From Mobilicoccus caccae (GTDB taxonomy: Bacteria; Actinomycetota; Actinomycetes; Actinomycetales; Dermatophilaceae), in assembly GCF_030161635.1 (NCBI RefSeq), contig NZ_BSUO01000001.1:1035199-1099198 (forward strand): a stretch of 64,000 nt of DNA. The letters are read 5' to 3'. Position numbers and translations under genes: made by a program. Shown piece after piece: positions 38,773 through 48,863 of this stretch (its first letter is position 1; the number at the start of each line of letters is the position of its first letter). A model generated the notes under the pieces. That model did not search any database and was not told the origin of the DNA. It saw only the letters and a program-made list of their open reading frames with translations.

Positions 38773-38847
38773 ACAGTAGGTGAGGACGAGACAGCAGCGC
38801 GTGCGGTGCTGTCTCAGACCTCGCCACCTGTTTCAGGTGGTGGGGTG
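38773..38847. repeat. Intergenic repeat element, copy 2
   Basis: Shares 25 identical bp with 25428-25452, then GAGACAGCA...TGCTGTCTC (9 bp arms), then CCACCTG-TTT-CAGGTGG. It lies between the DUF3039 and helicase genes. Two stem-loops would form in RNA. Confidence 0.75.
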
Positions 38848-38930
38848 GACGGGTTCGGCGCGCCCGGTGAACAGGGGCGCGGCCGGCGTGCACGGGGGTG
38901 TCGGCGGGCTCCGTTAAAGTCATCCCCGCC

Positions 38931-40673
38931 ATGAGTACTTCAGCCGCGTCACACCTCTCGCCCGCCTTCCCCGAACGAGCAGCCTGGGGAACGGCGGGCA
39001 AGCTTCGTGCCTGGCAGGCCGAGGCGCTCACCGCCTACCTCGAGCGCAACCCCCGCGACTTCCTCGCCGTCGCCACGCCCGGCGCCGGCAAGACGACGTT
39101 CGCGCTGCGGATCGCCGCCGAACTGCTCGAACGGCGCATCGTCGACAAGATCACCGTCGTCGCGCCCACCGAACACCTCAAGACGCAGTGGGCCGACGCC
39201 GCCGGGCGGGTCGGCATCCGGCTCGACCCCCACTTCAAGAACACTGTCGGCGGTCACAGCCGCGAGTTCGACGGGGTCGCCCTGACCTACGCGGGCGTCG
39301 CGACCAAGCCGCTGCTGCACCGCGCCCGCACCGAGAACAACCGCACGCTCGTCATCCTCGACGAGATCCACCACGGTGGTGACAACCGCAGCTGGGGTGA
39401 GGCGCTGCGCGAGGCGTTCGAGCCCGCCACCCGCCGGTTGTCCCTGACGGGTACGCCGTTCCGCTCCGACACCAACCCCATCCCGTACGTCACCTACGTC
39501 GCCGACGAGGCCGGCATCCGCCGCTCGGCCAGCGACTACTCCTACGGCTACGGCGAGGCGCTCAAGGACGGCGTCGTGCGTCCCGTGCTGTTCATGGCCT
39601 ACGGCGGAGGCATGCGGTGGCGCACCCGCGCCGGCGACGAACTCGAGGCGCGCCTGGGTCAGCCGCTGACCAAGGACATGATCAACCAGGCCTGGCGCAC
39701 CGCGCTCGACCCCAAGGGGCAGTGGATCCCCTCGGTGCTGCTCGCCGCCGACAAGCGCCTCACCGAGGTGCGCCGGCACGTCGAGGACGCCGGCGGCCTG
39801 GTCATCGCCAGCAACCAGACACAGGCCCGCGCCTACGCCAAGCTGCTGCACGACATCTGCGGCGAGAAGCCGACCGTCGTCCTGTCCGACGACACGGGGG
39901 CCAGCAAGCGCATCGAGACCTTCGCCGAGGACACGAGCCGGTGGATGGTGGCGGTCCGCATGGTCTCCGAGGGCGTCGACGTCCCGCGGCTCGCGGTCGG
40001 CGTCTACGCCACCAACACCGCGACGCCGCTGTTCTTCGCCCAGGCCGTCGGACGGTTCGTGCGGGCCCGGCGCCGGGGTGAGACCGCGTCGGTGTTCCTC
40101 CCCAGCGTGCCGACCCTGCTCGACCACGCGGCGCGCCTGGAGGACGAGCGCGATCACGCCCTCGACCGGCCGAAGTCGGCCACCGATCCCGACTGGACGC
40201 CCGAAGAGGCGCTGCTCGAGGAGGTGAACCGTGAGGAGAAGGCGAGCGACTCCCTCGACCAGCTCTCCTTCGAGGCCATCGAGTCCGACGCCGAGTTCGA
40301 TCACGTCCTCTTCGACGCCGAGCAGTTCGGCCTCGGCACGGCGCCGGGCTCGCCCGAGGAGGAGGAGTACCTCGGGCTCCCCGGCCTGCTCGAGCCCGAT
40401 CAGGTGGCGCACCTGTTGCGTTCGCGGCAGAAGAAGGACACTCCCGGGCGTGCGGCCGAGCCCGAGCAGGCCGCCCACCGGGCGCTCGCGGCGACCCGCA
40501 AGGAGCTCAACTCCCTCGTCGGTGCCTACGCCCGCAAGACCGGAGCTCCGCACGCCGTCGTCCACGCCGATCTCCGCCGTCACTGCGGGGGACCGGCGCT
40601 GGACCGGGCCACCGGCGAGGAGGTCGACGCCCGCATCGCGACCATCCGCAACTGGTTCGTCGGCCGGCGGTAG
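38931..40673 (+). CDS. DEAD/DEAH-box helicase (SF2, actinobacterial type)
   Basis: A 580 aa SF2 ATPase. Walker A ATPGAGKTTFALR (about residue 42), Walker B LVILDEIHHGGD, motif III SLTGTPFRSD, motif V/VI GVDVPRL and QAVGRFVRARR. The acidic C-terminal half (about 420-500) is family-typical. Specific function unknown; neighbours suggest conserved housekeeping. TAAAGT (38915-38920) is a possible -10. Confidence 0.87.
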   Translation: MSTSAASHLSPAFPERAAWGTAGKLRAWQAEALTAYLERNPRDFLAVATPGAGKTTFALRIAAELLERRIVDKITVVAPTEHLKTQWADAAGRVGIRLDPHFKNTVGGHSREFDGVALTYAGVATKPLLHRARTENNRTLVILDEIHHGGDNRSWGEALREAFEPATRRLSLTGTPFRSDTNPIPYVTYVADEAGIRRSASDYSYGYGEALKDGVVRPVLFMAYGGGMRWRTRAGDELEARLGQPLTKDMINQAWRTALDPKGQWIPSVLLAADKRLTEVRRHVEDAGGLVIASNQTQARAYAKLLHDICGEKPTVVLSDDTGASKRIETFAEDTSRWMVAVRMVSEGVDVPRLAVGVYATNTATPLFFAQAVGRFVRARRRGETASVFLPSVPTLLDHAARLEDERDHALDRPKSATDPDWTPEEALLEEVNREEKASDSLDQLSFEAIESDAEFDHVLFDAEQFGLGTAPGSPEEEEYLGLPGLLEPDQVAHLLRSRQKKDTPGRAAEPEQAAHRALAATRKELNSLVGAYARKTGAPHAVVHADLRRHCGGPALDRATGEEVDARIATIRNWFVGRR

Positions 40674-40714
40674 GCGTTCAGAGTCCCCACGGGCTCGTCT
40701 GAGAGACTGCGCTC

Positions 40715-41623
40715 ATGGACGATCGCCCTTCCGGTTGGTACGACGACCCTGACGAGCCGAGCCGCCTGCGCTACTGGGACGGTCAGTCGTGGACCGAGCG
40801 CACCCACGAGAAGGCGCCCATGCCGGCACCGCAGGCCGCACGCCAGCCGGTGACGCGACTCCGCCCCTCCCGCGAGGACCGCGACCGCGACGGCTCCGAC
40901 GACACGAACGAGCGCCCGCGCGGTGACCACGCGGGCGCGCACGACGGCACGTCCTCGCGGCAGCCGTTGACTCCCACCGAGAGCCCGCGGCCGTGGTCCA
41001 CGGGTGAGAGTCGTGATGCCCGGAGTCGTTCGGCGGGCAGGCACAGCGGAACCGCGCCCTCCGGCAGAGGCCCTCAGGACGGCGTCGTCGCCGACGTCCC
41101 CCGCGCCGGCTACGGGCGGCGCGTGCTGGGCTTCCTCATCGACCTGCTCGTGGTCTTCGTGCTCTACTTCGTCCTGCTGCTCGTCACGATCCCCTTCCTC
41201 GGCGACACGTTGACGATCGCGCAGGCGTACTCCGAGAGCGTCATCCAGGCGGTGAGCGCAGGGCAGCAGCCGCCGCAACCGCCCGCCAACGTCACCGCGC
41301 TCTCGGCCACACTCACGCTCATCTTCGCGGGCATGCTCGTCCTCTACGACCTCGTGCTCCTACGCCAGTTCGGTTCCACGCTGGGCGGATTGGCCACGGG
41401 AGTCCGGGTGCGTGACGCCGATGCCACGGCCACCCCGACGCCGGGTCGGCTGCTGCTGCGGTCGGTGCTCAAGTACGCCCTGTTCGTGCTCAATGCCTCG
41501 ACGGCCACGGCACTCATCGGGTACGTGTTCACGATCGTCAACTACACGTGGCCGCTCGCGGACCGTGACCGCAAGACGCTGCACGACAAGTGGACCCGCA
41601 CCGAAACCGTCCGCCGACGCTGA
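40715..41623 (+). CDS. RDD-family membrane protein with DUF2510 domain
   Basis: A 302 aa protein. The N-terminal DUF2510 motif (SGWYDDPDEPSRLRYWDGQSWTE read in part) is followed by a disordered Arg/Ser-rich linker to about residue 130 and an RDD domain with three to four helices (GYGRRVLGFLIDLLVVFVLY, LIFAGMLVLYDLVLLR, YALFVLNASTATALIGY). Function unknown. A GAGACT hexamer ends 6 nt before the ATG. Confidence 0.83.
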   Translation: MDDRPSGWYDDPDEPSRLRYWDGQSWTERTHEKAPMPAPQAARQPVTRLRPSREDRDRDGSDDTNERPRGDHAGAHDGTSSRQPLTPTESPRPWSTGESRDARSRSAGRHSGTAPSGRGPQDGVVADVPRAGYGRRVLGFLIDLLVVFVLYFVLLLVTIPFLGDTLTIAQAYSESVIQAVSAGQQPPQPPANVTALSATLTLIFAGMLVLYDLVLLRQFGSTLGGLATGVRVRDADATATPTPGRLLLRSVLKYALFVLNASTATALIGYVFTIVNYTWPLADRDRKTLHDKWTRTETVRRR

Positions 41624-41717
41624 CCGTCCGCGCGGGCGCCCCGGGTCAGTCGGACAGGAGGCGAGCCTTCCCCGCGAAATGCCCGCGCCGATCGCGTGGA
41701 TCGGTCACAGTGTCAGG

Positions 41718-42968
41718 GTGAGGAAGATCAGCAACGACGCTCTTGTTTCCGTCCTGCGCCGCGCCCTGCAGGTCACCGACGAACCCCGCGTGGTCCTCTC
41801 GGGCAACCACGCCGTCCCGTGGCCGGCACTGGCCCTGGTCGACACGGCGTTCGAGCGCTACCGCCTGCACTGCCTGAACGCCCCCAAGGGCATCCCCGAT
41901 CGTGAGGGTGTCGTCTACGAGAGTGCGTTCGTCGGAGGCGGGATGCGCCGCCACCCGCGCCTGCTGTACTTCCCGGCGCGGTTGTCCCAGGTGCCGGTGC
42001 TGCTGGGCCGGCACATCCCCGCCGACGTGGTCGTCGCCCACACCTCGACGCCGGTCGACGGCAAGGTGTCGCTCGGGTGCGAGGTCAACGTCATGCCCGC
42101 GGCGATCGAGGCGTGCAAGGCCCGCGGCGGCATCGTCGTCGCGCAGATGAACACGAAGATGCCCTACACCTACGGCGACGGTGAGTACGACCTCGACGTG
42201 TTCGACGCGGTCATCGAGGTCGACGAGCCCATCGCACACACGGGCGCGCAGGCGCAGATCGACGGTGCCCGGGCCGAGAGTGCCGCCACCATCGGCCGCC
42301 TGGTCGCCAATCGCATCGAGAACGGCGCGACGCTGCAGCTCGGCATCGGCGAGATCCCCGACGCGACCTTGAGGGAACTGCTCGACAAGCGTGATCTGGG
42401 GATCTGGAGCGAGATGATCTCCGACGGCGTCCTCTCCCTCACCGAGGCCGGGGCGCTCGACCGCGACCGGCTCCTCACGTGCTCGTTCATGTTCGGGCGA
42501 CCCGAACTCTTCGAGTGGGCCCACCTCAACCCCCAGTTGCGGGTCCTGCGCACCGAGACGGTGAACTCGGTGGCCAACATCTCGCGCAACCCGGGAATGA
42601 CGAGCATCAACACGGCGCTGCAGGTCGATCTGTTCGACCAGGCCAACGCCTCGCGCATCAACGCGCGCATCCATTCGGGCTTCGGCGGGCAGACCGACTT
42701 CACCGTCGGCGCCATCCATGCTCCCGGTGGTCAGGCGATCATGGCGCTGCGCTCATGGCACCCCAAGGCCGACGTGTCGACGATCGTGCCGTTGCTCGAC
42801 GAGCCGGTCACCTCGTTCCAGCACTCCTGCGTGGTCACCGAGAACGGCATCGCCGAACTCATCGGGCACGACGACGACTCCCAGGCCCGCAACCTCATCG
42901 AGCAGGCGGCTCACCCGTCGGTGCGTGAGGAGCTGTGGGAGGAGGCCCACCACCTCGGGCTCGCCTGA
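41718..42968 (+). CDS. Acetyl-CoA hydrolase/CoA-transferase family (Cat1/4-hydroxybutyrate type)
   Basis: A 416 aa CoA-transferase. Key stretches are VVAHTSTPVDGKVSLGCEVN, the catalytic-Glu region LQLGIGEIPDATL and FGGQTDFTVGAIHAPGG. Likely moves CoA between succinyl-, propionyl- or acetyl-CoA and a carboxylate, which would suit the transcarboxylase pathway. GTG 41718 has CACAGT 6 nt upstream. Confidence 0.83.
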   Translation: MRKISNDALVSVLRRALQVTDEPRVVLSGNHAVPWPALALVDTAFERYRLHCLNAPKGIPDREGVVYESAFVGGGMRRHPRLLYFPARLSQVPVLLGRHIPADVVVAHTSTPVDGKVSLGCEVNVMPAAIEACKARGGIVVAQMNTKMPYTYGDGEYDLDVFDAVIEVDEPIAHTGAQAQIDGARAESAATIGRLVANRIENGATLQLGIGEIPDATLRELLDKRDLGIWSEMISDGVLSLTEAGALDRDRLLTCSFMFGRPELFEWAHLNPQLRVLRTETVNSVANISRNPGMTSINTALQVDLFDQANASRINARIHSGFGGQTDFTVGAIHAPGGQAIMALRSWHPKADVSTIVPLLDEPVTSFQHSCVVTENGIAELIGHDDDSQARNLIEQAAHPSVREELWEEAHHLGLA

Positions 42969-43000
42969 GGATCGGTGGCCCGGCGGGGCGGCGCGAACGC

Positions 43001-43618
43001 TCAGACGCCCCGTGGGCTCCCGAACAGTTCGACGCCGCTCTCACGGAGGGTGGCCAGCGCCCGGGTGGTCGTCTCGGGCGCGACCCCGGCGGTGAGGTCG
43101 AGCAGCACCCGGGTGCGGAACCCCTCGCGTGCCGCGTCGAGGGCGGTGGCGCGCACGCAGTGGTCGGTGGCGATGCCGACGACGTCGACCTCGGTGACGC
43201 CGACCTCCCGCAACCACTGCGCCAGTCCCAGGCCGGCGCCCTCGCCCTCGCGAGCCTCGGTCGCCTCGGTGGTTCCCTCGAATCCGCTGTAGGCGGCGGA
43301 GTACTCGCCCTTGCGGAAGACCGCCTCAGCGACCTCCAGGGCCGGCGCGACGTCGGGGTGGAAGTCGGCGCCTGGGGTGCCGACGCGGCAGTGTGGGGGC
43401 CAGGAGTCGACGTAGTCGGGGTCGTCGGAGAAGTGGTCGCCGGGGTCGATGTGCCAGTCGGCGGTGGCGACCACGGTGGCGTAGTCGCCGGCGTGGTGGG
43501 TCAGGTGCTCGGCGATGGCGGCGGCGACGTCCTTGCCGCCGGTCACGCCGAGCGCGCCGCCCTCGCAGAAGTCGTTCTGGACGTCGACGACGATCAGGGC
43601 GCGGACCTCGCTGCTCAC
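43001..43618 (-). CDS. pncA: Nicotinamidase
   Basis: A 205 aa isochorismatase-fold hydrolase, nicotinamide to nicotinate. The catalytic triad is Asp in LIVVDVQNDF, Lys in FRKGEYSAAYSGF and Cys in GIATDHCVRATA. Metal-binding DWHIDPGDHF is present. GTG 43618 overlaps the pncB stop (GTGA). It is the pyrazinamide-activating family. Confidence 0.92.
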   Translation of the reverse strand: MSSEVRALIVVDVQNDFCEGGALGVTGGKDVAAAIAEHLTHHAGDYATVVATADWHIDPGDHFSDDPDYVDSWPPHCRVGTPGADFHPDVAPALEVAEAVFRKGEYSAAYSGFEGTTEATEAREGEGAGLGLAQWLREVGVTEVDVVGIATDHCVRATALDAAREGFRTRVLLDLTAGVAPETTTRALATLRESGVELFGSPRGV

Positions 43619-44937
43619 CGCGGGTCTCCGATCACGAGGGTGGGGTCGGGGTGCTCGTCGACGAAGAGGGTGGGGATGACCGGTTCGCCCTTGGACAGAC
43701 GCTGGGACTTGCCGGGCAGTTGGGCGAGTCGGCTGCGGTGGCGTTCGCGGGCCACCTCCACCGATTCGGCGCCGACGATCTCGCCGTCGCGGACGAGCTC
43801 GACGAGCAGATCGAGGTCCTGGTCGCTGCCGGGGGCCTCGCCGACCCCGATGAGTTCGGCCGTCGCGCGGCCGTTCGCGTCGATGCGGCGGCGGGCGCAC
43901 TTGCGGCCGCCGACGCTCGCCTTGTTCTTGCTGGCCTTGGCCACGTTGACGAGCGCGCCCGAGTCGTCGGCGCGGGCGACGAGCTTGTAGACCAGGCCCG
44001 CCGTCGGGGCACCGGATCCGGTGACCAGCGACGTGCCGACCCCGTAGGTGTCGACCGGCGCGGCCGCCAGGGCGGCGATCGCGTACTCGTCGAGGTCGGA
44101 GGTCACGACGATGCGGGTGGAGGTGGCGCCGAGGGCGTCGAGCTGGGCCCGCACCTCGTGGGCCTGGGCGACGAGGTCGCCGGAGTCGAGGCGCACGGCC
44201 CCGAGGCCGATGCCCGCGATGCGCACCGCGCGTTCGACCGCCTCGGCGACGTCGTACGTGTCGACCAGCAGGGTCGTGCCCTTGCCGAGGCTGGAGACCT
44301 GCGCCTCGAACGCGGCGTCCTCGCTGTCGTGCAGGAGGGTGAAGGAGTGGGCGCTGGTGCCGGCCGAGGGGATGCCGTAGCGGCGGGCCGCCTCGAGGTT
44401 GCTCGTGGTGGCGAATCCGGCGATGTACGCCGCGCGCGCGGCCGCGGCCGCGGCCCACTCGTGGGTGCGCCGCGATCCCATCTCGATACACGGACGTCCG
44501 CCGGCGGCCAGCGTCATGCGTGACGCGGCACCGGCCACCGCGCAGTCGTGGTTGTAGATCGAGAGGGCGAGGGTCTCGAGGATGACGGCCTCGATGAAGG
44601 TGCCCTCGACGATGAGCAGCGGGGAGCCGGGGAAGTACACATCGCCCTCGGCGTAGCCGAAGATCGACCCGGAGAACCGGTAGTCGCGCAGGTAGTCCAG
44701 CGTCGTGTCGTCGACCACGTTCTGGGCGGCGAGGAAGTCGATCTCGGCGGGTCCGAACGTGAAATCGGCGAGGGCGTCGAGGAATCGGCCGGTGCCCGTG
44801 ACGACGCCGTAGCGGCGCCCCTCGGGCAGTCGGCGTCCGAAGAGCTCGAAGACGCTGCGTCGCGAGGCCGTGCCCGCGTGCAGCGCGGCCTGGGCCATCG
44901 TGAGCTCGTAGTGGTCGGTCAGCAGAGCGGTACTCAC
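43615..44937 (-). CDS. pncB: Nicotinate phosphoribosyltransferase
   Basis: A 440 aa enzyme making nicotinate mononucleotide in NAD salvage. It opens [18 protein letters not shown], with [25 protein letters not shown] and [14 protein letters not shown] 44937 is 6 nt after TATGCT (44949-44944), so it is probably leaderless. It forms an operon with pncA. Confidence 0.93.
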   Translation of the reverse strand: MSTALLTDHYELTMAQAALHAGTASRRSVFELFGRRLPEGRRYGVVTGTGRFLDALADFTFGPAEIDFLAAQNVVDDTTLDYLRDYRFSGSIFGYAEGDVYFPGSPLLIVEGTFIEAVILETLALSIYNHDCAVAGAASRMTLAAGGRPCIEMGSRRTHEWAAAAAARAAYIAGFATTSNLEAARRYGIPSAGTSAHSFTLLHDSEDAAFEAQVSSLGKGTTLLVDTYDVAEAVERAVRIAGIGLGAVRLDSGDLVAQAHEVRAQLDALGATSTRIVVTSDLDEYAIAALAAAPVDTYGVGTSLVTGSGAPTAGLVYKLVARADDSGALVNVAKASKNKASVGGRKCARRRIDANGRATAELIGVGEAPGSDQDLDLLVELVRDGEIVGAESVEVARERHRSRLAQLPGKSQRLSKGEPVIPTLFVDEHPDPTLVIGDPR

Positions 44938-44943
44938 GCGAGC

Positions 44944-44953
44944 AGCATATGGT
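44944..44953. promoter_or_regulatory. Overlapping divergent -10 elements of pncB and clpS
   Basis: The 10 bp AGCATATGGT hold TATGGT forward (44948-44953) and TATGCT reverse (44949-44944), sharing two bases. Each is exactly 6 nt from a GTG start. Both transcripts would be leaderless and both -35 zones lie in the opposing gene. Confidence 0.6.
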
Positions 44954-44959
44954 GAAGGG

Positions 44960-45253
44960 GTGTCTGTCAGTCCTGTCGAACCCGATGTCCGGGAGGACGA
45001 TCAGCTCGACGAGCTCGTCGACCCGGGCTGGATCACGCTGGTCTGGAACGACCCGGTCAATCTCATGTCGTACGTCACGTACGTGTTCCAGGCCTACTTC
45101 GGGTACTCCCGCGAGAAGGCCGAGCTGCTCATGCTCGACGTGCATCACCGGGGCAGGGCCGTCGTGGCCCACGGTCCGCGTGAGGTGATGGAGCGCAACG
45201 TCGCGGCCCTGCACGAGTACGGCCTGTGGGCCACGTTCCAGAAGGACGAATGA
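44960..45253 (+). CDS. clpS: ClpS protease adaptor
   Basis: A 97 aa N-end-rule adaptor delivering substrates to ClpA/ClpC. Family signature [20 protein letters not shown] and the degron-pocket helix [19 protein letters not shown]. Divergent from pncB and one base from the DUF2017 gene, a conserved actinobacterial pairing. Confidence 0.93.
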   Translation: MSVSPVEPDVREDDQLDELVDPGWITLVWNDPVNLMSYVTYVFQAYFGYSREKAELLMLDVHHRGRAVVAHGPREVMERNVAALHEYGLWATFQKDE

Positions 45254-45254
45254 G

Positions 45255-45908
45255 TTGACACACGGATTCCACCGCTCGCGCAAGGGCATCGTCGCCGATC
45301 TGGGGGACCCGGAGCGCGAGGTGCTCCTCAGCCTCCTGCAGCAGACGTTGTCCCTGCTGGAGTCCTACGGCGGACCCGTGAACGACGCCGGTGGCTCCGG
45401 GCAGGAGGAGGACGGCGACTCCTTCGAGGCGATGATGCGTCGCGCGGGGTTCCCCGAGTCCACCGACACCTCCGGCGAGCGGGCGACGGGGTCGGAGGCC
45501 GGGGCGGAGTTCGACGATCCCGGCAGCACCGACCCGGCGCTGCGACGGCTGCTGCCCGACGGGCACCGTGACGATCCGGAGGCGGCGGCGGAGTTCCGCC
45601 GGCTCACCGGAACCTCGGTGCGCGACCGCAAGATCGGCCACGTGCGGCGCGCGGCGACCCTCGTCGCCTCGGCCCACGGCGGGCGTTTCCGGCTCCAGGA
45701 GGAGGAGGCCGTCAGCCTCCTCATCGCGATGACCGACGTCCGACTCGTGCTGGCCGACCGGCTCGGGCTCGACGACGACGAGGCCGCGGAGTCGCTGTCG
45801 GATCAGGTCATGCAGATGGACCCCGACGACCCACGGTTCGCCCTCGCACTGGGGTATGAGTTCCTCACCTGGTTGCAGGAGACACTCGCGGTCGCGCTGA
45901 CCCCCTGA
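45255..45908 (+). CDS. DUF2017 protein
   Basis: A 217 aa protein starting at TTG 45255, one nt after clpS. The ends are helical (EREVLLSLLQQTLSLLE; LGYEFLTWLQETLAVAL), with an acidic insert between. Family function is unknown; conserved linkage to clpS suggests a protease-related role (inference). Confidence 0.83.
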   Translation: MTHGFHRSRKGIVADLGDPEREVLLSLLQQTLSLLESYGGPVNDAGGSGQEEDGDSFEAMMRRAGFPESTDTSGERATGSEAGAEFDDPGSTDPALRRLLPDGHRDDPEAAAEFRRLTGTSVRDRKIGHVRRAATLVASAHGGRFRLQEEEAVSLLIAMTDVRLVLADRLGLDDDEAAESLSDQVMQMDPDDPRFALALGYEFLTWLQETLAVALTP

Positions 45909-45941
45909 GGGCGGCGGACGGCTCGGGAGGACCGGTCACCG

Positions 45942-45980
45942 CACGATCCGGTCGCTTCGGCGCGCGTTGACCGGATCGTG
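45942..45980. promoter_or_regulatory. 12-bp inverted repeat upstream of the amino acid ABC transporter
   Basis: CACGATCCGGTC (45942-45953) and GACCGGATCGTG (45969-45980) pair perfectly around 15 nt. It may terminate the DUF2017 transcript or be an operator for the downstream transporter. Confidence 0.5.
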
Positions 45981-46073
45981 ACCTGGAGGTGGATGCGTCC
46001 GGGGCGTGTCGGTGTGATCGTGGGCCCACCCATGCCCGCGCCCTCGCGGGCGCGTCCTGCAAGGAGATCCACC

Positions 46074-46955
46074 GTGACCCGATCCGTCTTCTCACATGGC
46101 CGCCTCGCTGCGGCGGTAGCCGCAGCCGCTCTCGTCCTCGCCGGGTGCGGTGGTGGTGGTGGTCAGGGCGATGCTCAGCCGGCCGCGACGAGCGGCAGCG
46201 CGGTCTCCGTGGTCAACGCGGGCAAGCTCACGCTGTGCACCCACCTGGAATACCGGCCGTTCGAGTTCCGTGACGAATCCGGCAAGCTCGTCGGCTTCGA
46301 CATCGACATCGCGAACATGGTGGCCCAGGGGATGGGTCTCGCGGCCGAGGCCGAGGTCGTCGACGTGCCGTTCGAGCAGATCACCTCCGGCGCGGCGATG
46401 GCCGCCGGTCGATGCGACATCGGTATTGCGGGCATGACCATCACCCCCGAGCGCGCGAACGCGATCCTCTTCTCCGATCCGTACTTCGACGCTTCCCAGG
46501 CGCTCATCGTCAAGCAGGGCTCGGGCGTCACGAACCTCGCCCAGCTCAAGGGCCGCAAGCTCGGCGTGCAGACCGACACCACCGGGCAGATCTACGCCCA
46601 GGACAACGCCGAGGCCAACGGCTACGAGATCGTCGTCTTCGAGGACCTGCCCACGAGCGTCAACGCCGTGAAGTCGGGCCGGGTCGACGCTGCCATCAAC
46701 GACAACGGCGTGCTGTTCGACTTCGCCAAGCAGAACCCCGACACCGAGGTCGTGGCCGAGTTCAACACCGGTGAGCACTACGGCATCGGGGTCCGCAAGG
46801 ACACCGGCCAGGCACTCGTCGCGGAGGTCAACAAGGTGCTCACCGCCGCCCGTGAGGACGGTCGTTACGACGAGAGCTACAAGAGGTGGTTCGGTGATCT
46901 GCCCCAGACCGGGGTCGAGCCCGCCCCCGGCATGACGGGGGCGCCGACCGGCTGA
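46074..46955 (+). CDS. Amino acid ABC transporter substrate-binding lipoprotein
   Basis: A 293 aa SBP_bac_3 lipoprotein. Lipobox L-A-G-C follows an Ala-rich signal; the binding fold shows YRPFEFRDESGKLVGFDIDI and CDIGIAGMTITPERA. Likely binds polar amino acids. AAGGAG precedes GTG 46074. First gene of a three-gene transporter. Confidence 0.9.
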   Translation: MTRSVFSHGRLAAAVAAAALVLAGCGGGGGQGDAQPAATSGSAVSVVNAGKLTLCTHLEYRPFEFRDESGKLVGFDIDIANMVAQGMGLAAEAEVVDVPFEQITSGAAMAAGRCDIGIAGMTITPERANAILFSDPYFDASQALIVKQGSGVTNLAQLKGRKLGVQTDTTGQIYAQDNAEANGYEIVVFEDLPTSVNAVKSGRVDAAINDNGVLFDFAKQNPDTEVVAEFNTGEHYGIGVRKDTGQALVAEVNKVLTAAREDGRYDESYKRWFGDLPQTGVEPAPGMTGAPTG

Positions 46956-47043
46956 TCGTCCTCTTGTCCTCCTGACTCGGTGCCGCGCTCTCACCCGGGC
47001 GCGGCACCGCGTCGATCCCACGAACCCCCACAAGGGAGCACCC

Positions 47044-47877
47044 GTGACCTCCACCTCGGTACCAACGCGCTCGGCCCGCGCCAAGAAGCGCGGGTCCCCT
47101 CGACAGCGGGCCCGGCGGATCCGCCTTCTGCAGTATCTGATCCTCGCCGCGGTCATCCTCGCCGCGGTGCTGCTCGCCGACTGGAAGCAGGTCGGTGAGG
47201 TCTTCTTCCGGCCCGATCTGCTCCAGCGGACCATCACCCAGGGGCTGCCACGGGCGTTCACCAACACGCTGATCTACACCTTCGGCTCGTTCGTCGTGGG
47301 GCTGATCCTCGGCACGATGCTCGCCCTCATGCGGCTCTCCCAGGTGGCGGCCTACCGTGTCATCGCCACGGTCTACATCGAGTTCTTCCGTGGTGTGCCC
47401 GCGCTGATCGTCTTCCTCGCCTTCGGCATGCTGCCGCTGGCCTTCCCGGGTCTGACGATCCCCCTGGACCCCTACGGCACCGTGTGGGCCGCCCTGGGCC
47501 TCGTCAGCGCCGCCTACCTCGCCGAGACGATCCGCGCCGGCATCCAGGCCGTGCCCAAGGGGCAGGTCGAGGCAGCCCGGTCGTTGGGCATGAGTCCCGG
47601 GCAGTCGATGCGCAAGGTCGTGCTGCCGCAGGCGTTCCGCATCATCCTGCCGCCGCTGACGAACGAGTTCATCCTCATCACCAAGGACAGCTCGCTGGTG
47701 TACGTCATCGGCCTGTCGATGACCGCCTACGAACTCACCAAGTACGGTCGCGACCTGTCGAACTCGAACGCCAACCTCACCCCGCTCGTCGTGGCGGGCC
47801 TGATGTACCTGCTCATCACCCTGCCGCTCGCCTACGCGGTCCGCCGGCTCGAGGCCCACAACGCGAGAGGACGCTGA
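47044..47877 (+). CDS. Amino acid ABC transporter permease
   Basis: A 277 aa HEQRo/GlnP-type permease, about five helices. The EAA loop reads [23 protein letters not shown] and the conserved [12 protein letters not shown] helix is present. The N-terminus is basic ([16 protein letters not shown]). GTG 47044 follows AAGGGAG. ATPase gene starts 2 nt after its stop. Confidence 0.9.
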   Translation: MTSTSVPTRSARAKKRGSPRQRARRIRLLQYLILAAVILAAVLLADWKQVGEVFFRPDLLQRTITQGLPRAFTNTLIYTFGSFVVGLILGTMLALMRLSQVAAYRVIATVYIEFFRGVPALIVFLAFGMLPLAFPGLTIPLDPYGTVWAALGLVSAAYLAETIRAGIQAVPKGQVEAARSLGMSPGQSMRKVVLPQAFRIILPPLTNEFILITKDSSLVYVIGLSMTAYELTKYGRDLSNSNANLTPLVVAGLMYLLITLPLAYAVRRLEAHNARGR

Positions 47878-47879
47878 CG

Positions 47880-48794
47880 ATGTCGCACCCCGCCACCACG
47901 ACGCCCGAGGACACCCGATCGAACCGGGACGTCGTCGTCGTTGCAGACCTGCACAAGTCGTTCGGCGACGTGGAGGTCCTCAAGGGCATCGACCTGAGCA
48001 TCCATCGCGGCGAGGTCGTCTGTGTCATCGGCCCGTCGGGGTCGGGCAAGTCGACCCTGCTCCGCTGCGTCAACCTGCTGGAACAGCCGACCGGTGGCGC
48101 CGTCTTCTTCGACGGTGAGGACATCACCGACGTCGACTACGACATCGACGAGGCTCGCAGCCGGCTGGGCATGGTCTTCCAGCAGTTCAACCTGTTCCCG
48201 CATCTCACGGCGTTGGGCAACTGCATGCTCGCCCAGATGAACGTGCTGGGCCGGTCCAAGGCGGAGGCCCGGGAGGTCGCCCAGCGCAACCTCGAGCGCG
48301 TCGGCCTGGGGGAGCGCGGGGACGCCCACCCCTCCCAGCTCTCCGGTGGCCAGCAGCAGCGCGTGGCGATCGCGCGGGCGTTGTCGATGGACCCCGAACT
48401 CATGCTCTTCGACGAGCCGACCTCGGCGCTGGACCCCGAACTCGTCGGCGACGTGCTGTCGGTCATGCGCTCCCTGGCGGACGAGGGGATGACGATGATG
48501 GTCGTCACCCACGAGATGGCCTTCGCGCGCGACGTCGCCGACCGGGTGATCTTCATGGACGGCGGGGTCATCGTCGAGGAGGGGCATCCCGACCAGGTGA
48601 TCGGCGACCCCACGGAGGAGCGCACCCGCTCGTTCCTGCAGCGCGTACTCGACCCCACCCACGTGGACCCGGGCGCCGAGGATCGCAAGTACGCCGAGCG
48701 GCACCGCACGAACTCCGCCGGGATCACGCCTGCGGAAATCGGCCGGGTCGGGCCGGTCGGCGGACGGGGCGCGGGCACGGATCCCGTGAGCTGA
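47880..48794 (+). CDS. Amino acid ABC transporter ATPase
   Basis: A 304 aa ATPase of the GlnQ/HisP type. Walker [13 protein letters not shown], signature [15 protein letters not shown], Walker [14 protein letters not shown] and H-loop VVTHEMAFA. The C-terminal 50 residues are an extra low-complexity tail ([12 protein letters not shown]). Confidence 0.9.
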   Translation: MSHPATTTPEDTRSNRDVVVVADLHKSFGDVEVLKGIDLSIHRGEVVCVIGPSGSGKSTLLRCVNLLEQPTGGAVFFDGEDITDVDYDIDEARSRLGMVFQQFNLFPHLTALGNCMLAQMNVLGRSKAEAREVAQRNLERVGLGERGDAHPSQLSGGQQQRVAIARALSMDPELMLFDEPTSALDPELVGDVLSVMRSLADEGMTMMVVTHEMAFARDVADRVIFMDGGVIVEEGHPDQVIGDPTEERTRSFLQRVLDPTHVDPGAEDRKYAERHRTNSAGITPAEIGRVGPVGGRGAGTDPVS

Positions 48795-48863
48795 CCTGCG
48801 GTTCGGTGACCCTCGCAACGGGTGTCACACTCCTCCCGCAGGCCGAGCGCCTATCCTGCGAAC

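Noticed and set aside
43001-45289. Reverse-strand frame of 762 codons covering pncA and beyond
   Set aside because: Only the 3' 205 codons (pncA) are real; the upstream part is a shadow of pncB in another frame with Arg-rich, non-protein-like composition.
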